Assembly: GCA_035650475.1 (NCBI GenBank)
Contig: DASRHP010000009.1
Coordinates: 548,545-612,544, forward strand
From: Candidatus Binataceae bacterium
Lineage (GTDB): Bacteria; Desulfobacterota; Binatia; Binatales; Binataceae
Reading direction: 5' to 3'
DNA length: 64,000 nt
This document shows positions 17,065 to 26,499 of this stretch, in pieces. Below the pieces are notes generated by a model, which was given only the letters and a program-made list of their open reading frames with translations, was not told the origin of the DNA and did no database searches. The translations under genes and the position numbers were made by a program. The number at the start of each line of letters is the position of its first letter. The stretch's first letter is position 1.

Positions 17065-19641
17065 TCAGAACGTCAGCCGGCGCACCAACGCCTCGCCGAT
17101 CACGAGCACCATCGCAAAGAACAGCGGATACGCCGCCATCGATTGCGTGATCTCATGCTCCGGGCGAGTCAGCCCGACGTCTGCGGGCGAGGGATTGAGC
17201 CGCCCCCCGGTCGCGGAGGCGAGCCGTTCGAGCAGCGTGTAGTTGGGCTGCGGACGCGGCAGTTCGGCGTTGACGGCCGGGCTCACGGTGTAGGCGAGCG
17301 GCGGGAAGGGCAGCGCGTCGGCGGTCGCGGCCTTAAGCGCGATGTTGTAGGTGCCCGGGCGCGGGGCGTCGAAGCTGCCGTACAGCTCGCCCGGCACTTC
17401 CTCGGAGAGCGCGCTCTGCACGCGGCTCCCGTCGGGACGAGTGACGGTGACCTTCACCAGGCCGGCCGACGGCGCGGGCCGTTCGCTGTAGTTGGTCAGG
17501 CGCAGGCGAATCCGGCCGTCGCGGTAGCCGAGCGCGATATCGAACTTCTGCTCGGTGTTGGCGGTCTCCGGCGTCATCCAGGACAGCAACTTGCTCCAAA
17601 GCTGGCTGAAAACGCCGTTGCGCACCCACGCGGCCGACCAGCGCCCGCTCGCGTCGGTGGTGACCGCGACCGCCTTGCCGGCGTCGTAGCGCCAGCTCGC
17701 GATGAGCGGTTCACGCCTGCCGCCGCGTTCGACGAAGGCGTCGAGGGTCGCCCGCGGCTTGAGCTCGGTGCTGACGAAGCCTTTGATCGCGGGAAGCTGG
17801 CGGCCCGCCAGGTCTTTGAGCACGGGGTCGGGATGCGCGGTTATGGGGACGAAGTCCTTCTCGACCATCGTCGCCTCGCCGCCGTGCGTCTTGACGTCCT
17901 GGAGGAACAGCTCGGGCAGGTTGGCCGCGCTGTCGGTCTGGTAAAAGCCGCCGCCGCCGTAGCGGCTAATCGATTCGAGCAGCGGCAGATTCGCCTTGCG
18001 CCCGATCGCGATGGCCGAGATCGTCACGCTGCCCTCGCGATGCATGGTTGAGACGAGGTCGTAGTACATCGCGGCGGTGCCGCCGGTTTCACCGTCGGTC
18101 AGGATCACGACGTGCTTGATCGCGGCGTGGCTCGCCGCCAGCATCCGCTCCGCCTCCTGGAGCGCGGGCAGCAGGTAGGTGGTGCCGCGCGCGATTAGCT
18201 TGTCGATGAGCTGATCGAAGTAGGGCCGGCTCTTGCTCAGTGGTTCGAGCGGCACCATCACGAACGGCTGCGAGTCGAAGCCGACGACGCCGATGAGGTC
18301 GTTGTCAGCGAGCGTCTTGGTCACCGTACGCGCCGCCAGCTTGGCATAAGTCAGCTTGTTGTCGCGCCCCATCGAGCCCGACTTGTCGATCACCAAGACC
18401 AGCGCGCGGGTGCGCTGGCGATGCTGCGGCGGCTTCATCACCACCGGCATCACACTCGCGAGCGGACTGCTCTCGTAGCCGCCGAGGCCGAAGCTCTGGT
18501 CGCCGCCGACCATCGCGAGCGAGCCTCCTTCCTGGACGTAATTGACCAGCGCCTGCTGCGCCGCCGTGCCCAGCCGCGCGCGCGGCACGTTGTTGAGCAG
18601 CACGGCGTCGTAGCCCTTGAGATTGCCGCTCCATGAAGCGGTCGGGGTGATCACCGTCGGCTCCAGGCCCATCCGACGCACCACGGTTTCGAGATACTCG
18701 GCGTCGCGCGTCGTGTCGGTCAGGATCAGGATCTTGCGTTGGGCGCCGATCCCGACCCATCCGGTGAGCGAGTCGTCCTCGCCGTAGGCGTCCTGGGCCG
18801 GGTTGGCCGGCTTGAACGAGGCGGTGTACGAGGTCAAGCCGGAAGACTCGGCGTGGACCGGAAAGTCGAAGCGCTGCTGGCCACTCTGCAAGGTCACCGA
18901 GCGGCTTTCGAGCACGCGTCCATTCTGGGTGACCGAGAGCGTGCCGCCGACCGGCGTAGAGTTGTAGTTCGTGGCGGTGACGCTGAGCGCGAACGGCTGC
19001 GACTTGGCGAGCGCTGGCGGCATCGCCAGATCCGTAATCGCAACGTTGGGAATTCCGCGGGCGCCGGGCGGGGTGAAAATATATAGCCGCACGCCGGAGG
19101 CGCGCAGCGCGCCCAGCGCGCGCTCGGCTTCGCCCCGATTTTCCCATCCATCGGTGACGAGCACGACCGGGCCGTTGCGGGCCGCCGGATTGGCGGCGAC
19201 CTTCTCCAGCGCCGCTTCGAGATCGGTCGCCGCCGGCGCGCATCCGGCGCATCCGCCGGCGGCGCTCAGGGTCTTGAGCGCTTCGGAAACGGTTGCCGGC
19301 TCGGGGTTGGTCGCGAAGACGACCGCCGGGTCGGCGCCGCGAAGCTTCAGCTCATCGCGCAGCAGTCTTTCCGTCCACTCGCGCATCGCAGGCGTGACGC
19401 TCGACGACACGTCAACCACCGCCGGCCGCGTCGTGCCCTCGATGCGGTTGACGCGCTGCGGGCCCGCCAGCGCGATCACGCATAGCGCCAGGGCCGCGGC
19501 TCGGATTAACGGCGCGAACAGTTTGCGCCACGCGTCGGCGCCGAGCAGCGACCACGCCAGCACCGCCGCCACCACGACCAGCAGCCACAGCGCGTGCGGA
19601 TTGGCGAAACTGACGCCGTCGAGCAGTGCGCCCGGATTCAT
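17065..19641 (-). CDS. Large membrane protein with two VWA domains and a glutamine-amidotransferase-like segment
   Basis: 858 residues. Two hydrophobic segments at the N-terminus (about 17-32 and 48-60) and one at the C-terminus anchor it. A first VWA-like region starts VVDVSSSVT (DxSxS metal site). After it comes a Rossmann-like segment, LKGYDAVLLNNVP through GGSLAMVGGDQSFGLGGY, related to class I amidotransferase folds. A second, canonical VWA begins LVIDKSGSMG. Proteins of this design are the last member of MoxR/DUF58/BatA clusters and are thought to work with the MoxR ATPase on envelope proteins or metal insertion. It starts four bases after the BatA-like gene. Confidence 0.88.
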   Translation of the reverse strand: MNPGALLDGVSFANPHALWLLVVVAAVLAWSLLGADAWRKLFAPLIRAAALALCVIALAGPQRVNRIEGTTRPAVVDVSSSVTPAMREWTERLLRDELKLRGADPAVVFATNPEPATVSEALKTLSAAGGCAGCAPAATDLEAALEKVAANPAARNGPVVLVTDGWENRGEAERALGALRASGVRLYIFTPPGARGIPNVAITDLAMPPALAKSQPFALSVTATNYNSTPVGGTLSVTQNGRVLESRSVTLQSGQQRFDFPVHAESSGLTSYTASFKPANPAQDAYGEDDSLTGWVGIGAQRKILILTDTTRDAEYLETVVRRMGLEPTVITPTASWSGNLKGYDAVLLNNVPRARLGTAAQQALVNYVQEGGSLAMVGGDQSFGLGGYESSPLASVMPVVMKPPQHRQRTRALVLVIDKSGSMGRDNKLTYAKLAARTVTKTLADNDLIGVVGFDSQPFVMVPLEPLSKSRPYFDQLIDKLIARGTTYLLPALQEAERMLAASHAAIKHVVILTDGETGGTAAMYYDLVSTMHREGSVTISAIAIGRKANLPLLESISRYGGGGFYQTDSAANLPELFLQDVKTHGGEATMVEKDFVPITAHPDPVLKDLAGRQLPAIKGFVSTELKPRATLDAFVERGGRREPLIASWRYDAGKAVAVTTDASGRWSAAWVRNGVFSQLWSKLLSWMTPETANTEQKFDIALGYRDGRIRLRLTNYSERPAPSAGLVKVTVTRPDGSRVQSALSEEVPGELYGSFDAPRPGTYNIALKAATADALPFPPLAYTVSPAVNAELPRPQPNYTLLERLASATGGRLNPSPADVGLTRPEHEITQSMAAYPLFFAMVLVIGEALVRRLTF

Positions 19642-19645
19642 CGCT

Positions 19646-21478
19646 TCACACCGTGGCCATCGAGCGGCGCCGCCGATAGGCAAGCAGCGCTTCGAGGATC
19701 CCAAGCGCGATCATCGCCGCGATGAATTTGCCCGTCAGCGGTTCGCGCCGCGGCGCAACCTCGGCGACGGCGCCGCTGCCGCCGCCCGCTTCGATCTTCA
19801 GCGCCGGTTTGTTTTCGAGATCTGACTCGCGCAGGTCGGCGAGGTTGACCGCGCGCATAGTCTTCGCGCCGTCCGACGCCGTCAGTTGATAGAGCCCCTG
19901 CTGGCTGGTGTCCGTGAAAAGCGTGCCGGGAGTGACCTCGACCCGGGTCGCGTCGGGCAGTGCGATCGTGGTCACCGCGGCGGGCACCGTCCACGGCTCG
20001 CCGGTATGGTAGCCGGTGGCTTCGGCGCCGAAGCCGGCAAGATAGCTCAGGCAGTTGAGCGTCAGCACCGACATCGGCAGGTTCTGCCTGCCGAGATACG
20101 GAAACGGATTGAAGCCGAGGGCGACGAACCGATGGCCCGCCCGCTCGCCAGCGAGCATCAGCGCGCCATTGTTGCCGCTGACGACCGGCTGGAGCCAGGG
20201 ATGCTGGGCGAAGTATTCGCCGGCGCGCAGATTGAGCAGGCGGAAGTTGACCGAGTCGGTCAGCGGATTGGTCGGCGGCCATCCGGTGATCGCGACCGCG
20301 GCGGATGGCTCGATCTTGAAGTCAAAGACCGCATCGCCCGGCGGCGGCATCACCAGCAGCGCATTGAGCGGCGGCATCTCCTTGGGCACCGCGTACTCGA
20401 AGATCGCGAGGTCGGCGCGCGCCAGATCGGTGGGCGTAAAGTCCGCGGGCGAGGCCACGCGCACCGAGATTCCGGGCAGCGAGTCGAGTCCGGCTGCATC
20501 GGCGGGCGTCGGCGTGACGAACAGGATCGAGATCGACTTGACCGCGCCGGCGGTTGCCCATGCCGTGTTGTCGAGCATGAAGCCGTCGGCGGGCTTCAGC
20601 TCCGCCCGATAGACGGCGGCCGGCGCCAGGTTGGAAAATTCGATCGCGCTGGCCTGCCCCGGGTCTAGGCGCGCCTGGGCCCGGCCCACCGGCTTGCCGT
20701 CGCCGCTGATCGCGACTTCCAGCGTCTGTGCGGCGGGGCTGAAGTTTGCCACCGTGAGCTGCGCGTGGAGCGCGGCGCGCCCGAGCGCCTCGCGGCGCAG
20801 GGCGAACGATCCGATCGCGTAGTTGGGCGCCGGACTGCTGACCGCAAAGGCCTCGATGCGCGCGGGCACCGGCGGGGCGAGCGGCAGCGCGCCCGCGTAA
20901 AGCACTCGGCGCAGGCGCCGATCCGCCGCGAGCCGACTGAGCAAGGAGGTGACCGCCGCGGGATCGGCCGGGGCGTCGCTCGGCTTAAGCGCCTCGAGCG
21001 CGGCGGCGGCCGCGGCCGTGCTGGGGAACGGCGTGCCGAGGCGATGGGGCTGCGGCGCGGTGAGATAGACCGTGACTTCAGCCTCGCCGCTCTCGCGCTC
21101 GAGCGCCTCCCTGAGCGCCGCGCGCGCGGCATCGAAGCGTGTGCGGTTCCCCGCCGACGTGGAGGCGTCGGGCCTGGTTGCGGCCGCCTGCATCACGGCC
21201 GAATCGTCAAGCACCACCGCCATCGGATTACCTGCGCGGGTTACGTACGGCTCGGCGATCGCCAGCACCGCGAGGCTTAAGATGAGCAGCTCGACGAAGA
21301 ACATCCAGTCGGGCCGCGGCCATCCGCCGAACCGCTTGCCGCGCCGCGCGCGCAGCGCGCGGAAGGCGATCACGCTGGATACGGTGACCCGCCGTGGGCG
21401 CTCGCGCACCAGGTAGGCGACGGCGAGCGCCGGGACCAGCGCGAAGAGGTACAACGCGCCTGGATAGACGAAGCCCAT
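19646..21478 (-). CDS. BatA-domain membrane protein with degenerate VWA domain
   Basis: 610 residues. The N-terminus FVYPGALYLFALVPALAVAY is the BatA membrane domain, with a second helix near 57-75 and one at the C-terminus. The VWA site that follows reads VVLDDSAVMQ, so DxSxS has become DDSAV and the last metal ligand is lost; it may not bind Mg. The remainder is beta-rich with no motif I recognise. It belongs to the MoxR-DUF58-VWA gene set and probably forms part of the same membrane complex as its neighbours. Confidence 0.85.
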   Translation of the reverse strand: MGFVYPGALYLFALVPALAVAYLVRERPRRVTVSSVIAFRALRARRGKRFGGWPRPDWMFFVELLILSLAVLAIAEPYVTRAGNPMAVVLDDSAVMQAAATRPDASTSAGNRTRFDAARAALREALERESGEAEVTVYLTAPQPHRLGTPFPSTAAAAAALEALKPSDAPADPAAVTSLLSRLAADRRLRRVLYAGALPLAPPVPARIEAFAVSSPAPNYAIGSFALRREALGRAALHAQLTVANFSPAAQTLEVAISGDGKPVGRAQARLDPGQASAIEFSNLAPAAVYRAELKPADGFMLDNTAWATAGAVKSISILFVTPTPADAAGLDSLPGISVRVASPADFTPTDLARADLAIFEYAVPKEMPPLNALLVMPPPGDAVFDFKIEPSAAVAITGWPPTNPLTDSVNFRLLNLRAGEYFAQHPWLQPVVSGNNGALMLAGERAGHRFVALGFNPFPYLGRQNLPMSVLTLNCLSYLAGFGAEATGYHTGEPWTVPAAVTTIALPDATRVEVTPGTLFTDTSQQGLYQLTASDGAKTMRAVNLADLRESDLENKPALKIEAGGGSGAVAEVAPRREPLTGKFIAAMIALGILEALLAYRRRRSMATV

Positions 21479-21488
21479 CGCCGCCCGG

Positions 21489-22388
21489 CTAATGCCTCAG
21501 ACCAAAGTCCGCGAACGCGCGCAGGAAGAAGTCATGGAAGTTCTGCTCGGTCGAGTACAGCGTGTAGTGCAGGCCGCGGCGCAGGCAGAAGGTTTTGATC
21601 TCGCGCGCCAGGCGATGGAGCGTCTGGCGGTAATGCTCGCGCTCGCGGTTGCCGATCGAAACCATCACGCGCTCGCCGCTCTCGGCGTCGACCAGCTCGA
21701 CGTCGCCGCCGAGGCCGGCGGCGCTAAGCTCGCTGCCGCCGAGGATCTGCACCGCGGTCACGTCCATGTTGGCGGCGGTGAACAGTCCCAGCCCACGGGT
21801 CACCGAATTTATCATCATCAGGTAGTCCGAGATGACGAAGACCTTGCCCGCGCGGCGAATCGACACCAGCTCGCGCGCAAGTGCCGCCGCCAGGTCCAGC
21901 TGGCCAGCGGGACGAACCGCGCCCAGCCGCTGCGCGAGCTCGACGATCCGATGGCGGCCGTAAACGAAGCCCGGGGTGGACGCCTTGCCGTCGCCCGCCA
22001 GCACACGCACCATCACGCGGTCGCCCTGCGCCAGCGCGACGTAGGCGAAGGCGAGCGCGGTCGCCACCGCCATGTGGAACTTGCGGTCGGCCTCGGGCAA
22101 ACCCATCGAGGCGCTGGCATCGAGGAAGATATAGGTCAGAAGGTCTTCCTCTTCCTTGAAAAGCTTGATGTAGAGCTTGTCGGTGCGGCCGAAGAGGCCC
22201 CAGTCAATATAGCGGAAGTCGTCGCCGAGGGCGTAGTGGCGAAAGTCGCTGAACTCCAGCGACGAGCCGCGCCGGGGCGAGAGATGGGAGCCCTTGCCCA
22301 GCCCCGCGTACTCGCGCCGGGTCTTAATCCGCAGTTGTTCGAGCCGGGCCAGGAAGTCCGGCGTGAATTCCTCGGGCAGTCCCAGCAT
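21489..22388 (-). CDS. DUF58 domain protein
   Basis: 299 residues. DUF58 proteins carry a VWA-type fold and almost always accompany a MoxR ATPase. Diagnostic segments are SSLEFSDFRHYALGDDFRYI, then DWGLFGRTDKLYIKLFKEEE, and the metal site IFLDASASMG with intact DxSxS. No membrane helix is seen, so the protein should be cytosolic and dock to the membrane partners. It starts six bases after the MoxR stop. Confidence 0.93.
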   Translation of the reverse strand: MLGLPEEFTPDFLARLEQLRIKTRREYAGLGKGSHLSPRRGSSLEFSDFRHYALGDDFRYIDWGLFGRTDKLYIKLFKEEEDLLTYIFLDASASMGLPEADRKFHMAVATALAFAYVALAQGDRVMVRVLAGDGKASTPGFVYGRHRIVELAQRLGAVRPAGQLDLAAALARELVSIRRAGKVFVISDYLMMINSVTRGLGLFTAANMDVTAVQILGGSELSAAGLGGDVELVDAESGERVMVSIGNREREHYRQTLHRLAREIKTFCLRRGLHYTLYSTEQNFHDFFLRAFADFGLRH

Positions 22389-22394
22389 CGCGGG

Positions 22395-23411
22395 CTACGC
22401 GCGCGGCCGCTTGAGCCGCTTGGTCACCTGTTCGAGGATCGAGTCGGTGGTCACGTTCTCCGCCTCGGCCTGGAAGTTACGCAGCAGGCGATGGCGCAGG
22501 GCGGGGAGGATCGCGTCGGCGACGTCGTCGTAGCTGACGCTGACCCGCCCGTCGAGGAGTGCGTTAACCTTGGCGCACAGGATCAGCGCCTGGGCGCCGC
22601 GCGGGCTCGGCCCAAAGCGCAAGTACTGCGAGACCTCGGGGATCGCGCCGGGGCCGTTGGGTGTGCAGGCGCCGATGATTCCGATCGCGAAGCGCTCGAC
22701 CGGCTCGGCCACCATCACCTCGCGCACCAGCGCCTTGAGCTGTTCGATCGCGGCGGGTGCGTTGGCCGGACTGAAGATCGGCTGGGCGACGTGGGCCTGC
22801 GCGCCGGTGGTGCGGTTGAGGATTTCGCGCAGCTCCTCGGGCTTCGGCGAGCCCATCACGACTTTGAACAGGAAGCGGTCCATCTGCGCTTCCGGCAGCG
22901 GATAGGTGCCTTCCAGTTCGATCGGGTTCTGGGTGGCGAGCACGAGAAATGGGGGCTCGAGCGGATAGGTGTTGCCGAAGACAGTGACCTGCCGCTCCTC
23001 CATTGCCTCGAGCACCGCCGACTGGGTCTTGGGCGTTGCGCGGTTGATCTCGTCGCCGAGCACGATATGGGCGAAGATCGGCCCGGGCTTGAAATGGAAC
23101 TCGCGCCGGCCGTCGGTCTCAGTCAGGACCTGAGTGCCGACGATATCAGAGGGCATCAAATCGGGCGTGAACTGGATCCGCTTGAAGCTGAGCCCCAGCG
23201 CGTCGCTGGCGGTCTTGCACATCAGGGTCTTACCGAGCCCGGGGACGCCCTCGATAAGCACGTGGCCGCCGGCAAACAGCGCGGTCAGAAGTTTGCGAAT
23301 TACGTCCAGGTGGCCGACGATTACCTTGCCGACTTCGGCCTCGGCGCGTGCAAAGACGCGGCGGAATTCATTGACCCGCTCGGCCGGAGTGATTTGCGCA
23401 GCCGCTCCCAT
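22395..23411 (-). CDS. MoxR family AAA+ ATPase
   Basis: 338 residues. MoxR ATPases act as chaperones with VWA partners. Walker A is GVPGLGKT, Walker B is VLGDEINRATPKTQ, and sensor 1 lies in VLATQNPIELEGTYPLPEAQ. The C-terminal lid contains YLRFGPSPRGAQAL. The gene heads the set MoxR, DUF58, BatA-like, double VWA, all tightly spaced. Confidence 0.95.
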   Translation of the reverse strand: MGAAAQITPAERVNEFRRVFARAEAEVGKVIVGHLDVIRKLLTALFAGGHVLIEGVPGLGKTLMCKTASDALGLSFKRIQFTPDLMPSDIVGTQVLTETDGRREFHFKPGPIFAHIVLGDEINRATPKTQSAVLEAMEERQVTVFGNTYPLEPPFLVLATQNPIELEGTYPLPEAQMDRFLFKVVMGSPKPEELREILNRTTGAQAHVAQPIFSPANAPAAIEQLKALVREVMVAEPVERFAIGIIGACTPNGPGAIPEVSQYLRFGPSPRGAQALILCAKVNALLDGRVSVSYDDVADAILPALRHRLLRNFQAEAENVTTDSILEQVTKRLKRPRA

Positions 23412-23425
23412 GCCTTCTCCTTCGT

Positions 23426-24886
23426 TTAGTGAATCAAATCGCGGTAGCGTGGCGGCACAAGCTGCCGCTCTTGGGGCGCCAGGTCAAGCCGCTCGGCCTT
23501 GAGCGGAACGTTGGCGTAGGGGGCGCTGGCGACCGGACGATTGGTGTCGGCCACCAGCTTGCCACCGTCGCCCGTGGCGACCTCGGTCGGCAGCCGGAAC
23601 AGGACATAGCGCGCGTCGCGAATCTCGATCGGCGCCCCGGTTTTGCCCAGGCTGAAGCGCTGGAACTTTTCTGCCGCCGGGAACTGTCCCAGATGGGTGT
23701 CGCCGCTTCCGCCCTTGTCCTGCTTGCCGCTCTTGCCGCCAGAGGGCATCCGCTCGCCCTTGGCCGAACTGTCAGGCTTCGGAATTTTGGCCTGCGCGAG
23801 GGCATCGGGCTGGTTTGCTGGCCCCTTCCTGTCCTTATCGCTGCCCGGCTTGAGCGCGTTGCCCTTCCCCCCGTTGGCGGGTTTTGGCGCATTGCTCTCG
23901 TCGTGGACGCCGGCTTCGATCTGCTCCTGCGCTTTGCTGACGTCGTTGCGCAGTTCGGCGATCTGTTGGTCGCTCTTGGCGCCGTTAGGTTTTTCGCCCG
24001 CGCCGGCGCCTTGCCCCGCTCCTTGTCCCTGACCTTGCCCGTTGCCTTGGCTGTTACCCTGGCCGTTGCCTTGGCCGTTGGCGCTGCCCTTGGTGTTGCC
24101 GCTTTGCGCGCTCTGCTCAGTGGAGGAGCCCTTGGGCGGCTGCTTTTGCAGCTCGCGCATCACCTGGTCCAGCCGGGCGAGCTTCTCCTGCGGGGGAAGG
24201 GCGGGATTTTCGAGCGCGGTGGCCGCCGCGAGCACCTTTGCGGCGAGCGTACGGTCAGAAGGATTTTCCGACTTGGCGATTTGCTCGGCGATGGCCCGCA
24301 GCTTGCTCGCCTGCAATTCGGCGGGCGACGGCGGCCGCACCAGGGCCATTGCGGCCGCGACTAGCAGCGCCAGGATCGCCACCGCCAGCGGTAGCGAGCG
24401 GACGAGCGGCCGGCGGAGGTCGAGGGCAAATGCACGATTGGGGTCAAACCGTTCCAGATAGCCTATCGCGCGGCGCCACAGCAGGGGGAAGAGCGGCGTT
24501 CGCCGCGCCCGCTGGCTTTCGCTCTTCTCCGGCTCGGCCAGAGTCGCCAGGGTGACGATCTCCTGGCGGCCGCCGACCGCCTCGTCCACCCGCTGTGCGG
24601 CTGCGACGAAATCGCTCGCCTCCCGATACGCCGCCCACGCCATCCACCCGCTCGCGCCCGATGTCGCCGCGCCGAGGGCGAACAGGGCAAGGCGCACGTC
24701 GGCAAGAGTTTGCGCCGCCATCACATAGCCCATCCGCTGCCACGTGAGGCCTGCGATCGGTTCGAGCGCGGCGCCCAGCGCGAGCGCGGTCAGCGCCGGC
24801 AGCGAGAGCGTCAGCCCCGCATGCACCGCGGCGAGCAGCCGCAATCGGCGCCGCGCAAGGGAGATCTGCTCGACTGGGTTGATCAC
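23426..24886 (-). CDS. Membrane protein with Q/G/N-rich repeat region, partner of MoxR cluster
   Basis: 486 residues from GTG 24886. Two hydrophobic stretches near the N-terminus (about 20-45 and 68-85) and one near 165-185 form a membrane part, similar in layout to DUF4175-like proteins that sit beside MoxR genes. A helical region with many charged residues follows, then a low-complexity tract of Gly-Gln-Asn repeats (about 268-300), a Lys/Gly/Pro-rich linker and a more ordered C-terminus ending APQERQLVPPRYRDLIH. The proline/arginine tail resembles docking ends of such proteins. No catalytic motif is seen. It starts eight bases before the mltG stop side of the operon. Confidence 0.75.
   Translation of the reverse strand: MINPVEQISLARRRLRLLAAVHAGLTLSLPALTALALGAALEPIAGLTWQRMGYVMAAQTLADVRLALFALGAATSGASGWMAWAAYREASDFVAAAQRVDEAVGGRQEIVTLATLAEPEKSESQRARRTPLFPLLWRRAIGYLERFDPNRAFALDLRRPLVRSLPLAVAILALLVAAAMALVRPPSPAELQASKLRAIAEQIAKSENPSDRTLAAKVLAAATALENPALPPQEKLARLDQVMRELQKQPPKGSSTEQSAQSGNTKGSANGQGNGQGNSQGNGQGQGQGAGQGAGAGEKPNGAKSDQQIAELRNDVSKAQEQIEAGVHDESNAPKPANGGKGNALKPGSDKDRKGPANQPDALAQAKIPKPDSSAKGERMPSGGKSGKQDKGGSGDTHLGQFPAAEKFQRFSLGKTGAPIEIRDARYVLFRLPTEVATGDGGKLVADTNRPVASAPYANVPLKAERLDLAPQERQLVPPRYRDLIH
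24009..24083 (-). repeat. In-gene short tandem repeats coding Gly-Gln-(Asn/Ala)
   Basis: Imperfect 6- and 12-base units (top strand CCTTGNCCGTTG type) encode NGQGNGQGNSQGNGQGQGQG and then GAGQGAGAG. Such tracts can change length by slippage; units stay in multiples of three so the frame would survive. Confidence 0.75.
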
Positions 24887-24894
24887 GACGTGGT

Positions 24895-25932
24895 TTACCG
24901 GCGGGCGGCGGCGGACGCGAGCCCGGCCGGGCGGCCCTGTGCCGAGCGCTTTTTCACCAGCGCGATCGCGCGTTCCTGTTCGAGCAACGTGCGCGAGAAA
25001 ATGTGAGTTCCGTCGTTGCGCGCCACAAAATACAGATAGTCGGTGTGCGCCGGATACAGCGCCGCCATTATCGACGACATTCCAGGGTTTGCAATCGGTC
25101 CCGGCGGGAGTCCGGCAAATGTGTACGTGTTATAGGCCGAGGCAGTATGCACTGCCGCCGCCGCGGACTCCGGTTCCCCCAACGGATTATACTGGGCCGT
25201 GGGATCGGACTGAAGCGGCATCCCCAGCCGGAGCCGATTGTAGAAGACGCTGGCGATCGTCGGACGCTCGCCCGGAACCTTAGCCTCTTTTTCGATGATC
25301 GAGGCGAGCGTCAAGAGGTCGTGCGCTCCAATGCCCAGTTCGAACATCCGCTGCTCGACCTCGGGTGTCAGGACCGAATACAACCGCGCGAGCATCGTAG
25401 CCAGGATTTCTCGCGTGCTCGCATGCGGCGCGAAGCGGTAGGTTGCTGGAAACAGGTAGCCCTCGGCCCCCAGCGGGCGCAGCCCGAGCGCATCCACCAG
25501 CGGCCCGTACTGCGCGGCCGCCTCGAACTGCCACTGGCAAACCAGGCCCGCCTCCGCAAGCCGCTCGGCCACTTGATGCAGCGTCGCGCCTTCGGGGATC
25601 GCCACCGTCACCACCGTGAAGTCGCCGTTGACGATATGGCGCAGGACGGTTGGCAGGTCCTCGCCGCCATAGAAGGCGTAGTCGCCGGGCTTCAAATTGC
25701 GTCCGCCGCCGGTCAGGTCCGCGTACAGCGCGGCCGCGCGGGCGCTGCGCACGACCCCTGCGGCCTCAAGCCGCCGCGCCACAGTCGCCAGCGAATCGCC
25801 CAAATTTACGGAAACCATTCGAGGTTCCGCAAATCTGGGTGTCGGAACGAAGCAGTCGTAAACAATCCACCCGGCGGCGACAACAGCGCCGACCACTGCG
25901 ATTGCGGCTGCGGCAAGGACGTAGCGGGTCAC
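24895..25932 (-). CDS. mltG: Endolytic murein transglycosylase MltG
   Basis: 345 residues, GTG start. MltG cuts nascent peptidoglycan strands at the inner membrane and so sets glycan length. One N-terminal membrane helix (about 5-25), then a LysM-like part with VSVNLGDSLATVARRLEAAG, then the YceG catalytic domain: LTLASIIEKEAKVPGERP holds the catalytic Glu, and SDPTAQYN, YNTYTFAGLPPGPIANPG and DYLYFVARNDGTHIFSRT are signature blocks. It lies 109 bases after ruvX in the same direction. Confidence 0.95.
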   Translation of the reverse strand: MTRYVLAAAAIAVVGAVVAAGWIVYDCFVPTPRFAEPRMVSVNLGDSLATVARRLEAAGVVRSARAAALYADLTGGGRNLKPGDYAFYGGEDLPTVLRHIVNGDFTVVTVAIPEGATLHQVAERLAEAGLVCQWQFEAAAQYGPLVDALGLRPLGAEGYLFPATYRFAPHASTREILATMLARLYSVLTPEVEQRMFELGIGAHDLLTLASIIEKEAKVPGERPTIASVFYNRLRLGMPLQSDPTAQYNPLGEPESAAAAVHTASAYNTYTFAGLPPGPIANPGMSSIMAALYPAHTDYLYFVARNDGTHIFSRTLLEQERAIALVKKRSAQGRPAGLASAAARR

Positions 25933-26041
25933 CCTGGCACCGTCGCGGAAACGAGACAGTTCTGTTCGAGCATAGCTACCCCTTGCGCCGGTTTCATCTC
26001 GGCCGCCGTTTTGCCCCAGAGTATGAGTCGCCTTTGAGGGC

Positions 26042-26467
26042 TTACGGGCCTAACCGACCTGCGCGGCGCTGCAGCCATCCTTCCAGGATCACCACGGCCG
26101 CCATCACGTCCACCACGCCGCGCCGCGTCCAGCGCGAGGAGGTTGCCTCGCGGAGTCGCTCCCTGGCTTCGAAGCTGCTCAGCCGCTCGTCGTACAACTC
26201 GACCGGAATACCAGTGGCGGCCGCTAGCCGCTCAGCAAAGGCGCGTGCTGAGCGCGCCATTGGGCCTTCGCTACCGTCCATGTTGAGGGGCAGCCCGACG
26301 ACGACATGGCGTATGTCGCGTTCGGTTAGGTAGGCGCGGAGGGCCTCCAGGTCGGCCTTCATCGAACGCCGTTCTATTAAAACCCCTGGATAGGCGTTGA
26401 CGTCTCGGTCGTCTGTGACGGCGACACCTAGGCGCTTGCGTCCAAAATCGATAGCGGCCGTTGCCAT
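26042..26467 (-). CDS. ruvX: RuvX/YqgF Holliday junction resolvase-like protein
   Basis: 141 residues. RNase H-fold nuclease also implicated in 16S rRNA 5'-end processing. The first acidic residue is in AAIDFGRKRLGVAVTD, followed by VVVGLPLNMDGSEG, then YDERLSSFEA (usually DERLTT) and the last Asp in VVDVMAAVVILEGWL. All catalytic acids are present. It heads the long minus-strand operon and shares a 51-base divergent intergenic region with the M23 peptidase gene. Confidence 0.94.
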   Translation of the reverse strand: MATAAIDFGRKRLGVAVTDDRDVNAYPGVLIERRSMKADLEALRAYLTERDIRHVVVGLPLNMDGSEGPMARSARAFAERLAAATGIPVELYDERLSSFEARERLREATSSRWTRRGVVDVMAAVVILEGWLQRRAGRLGP

Positions 26468-26482
26468 CAGGGCTTAGTTCAT

Positions 26483-26499
26483 CTTATTTTCCAAATAAG
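26483..26499. promoter_or_regulatory. AT-rich palindrome in the ruvX/M23 divergent promoter region
   Basis: CTTATTT (26483-26489), TCC, AAATAAG (26493-26499): a perfect 7-base inverted repeat in the middle of a 51-base region between two divergent start codons. It stands out as the AT-richest spot nearby. It is likely an operator or part of overlapping promoters. Confidence 0.5.

Noticed and set aside
24009..24083. Tandem units that could be mistaken for a CRISPR array
   Set aside because: Units are 6-12 bases without unique spacers and code in frame for Gly-Gln-Asn repeats.
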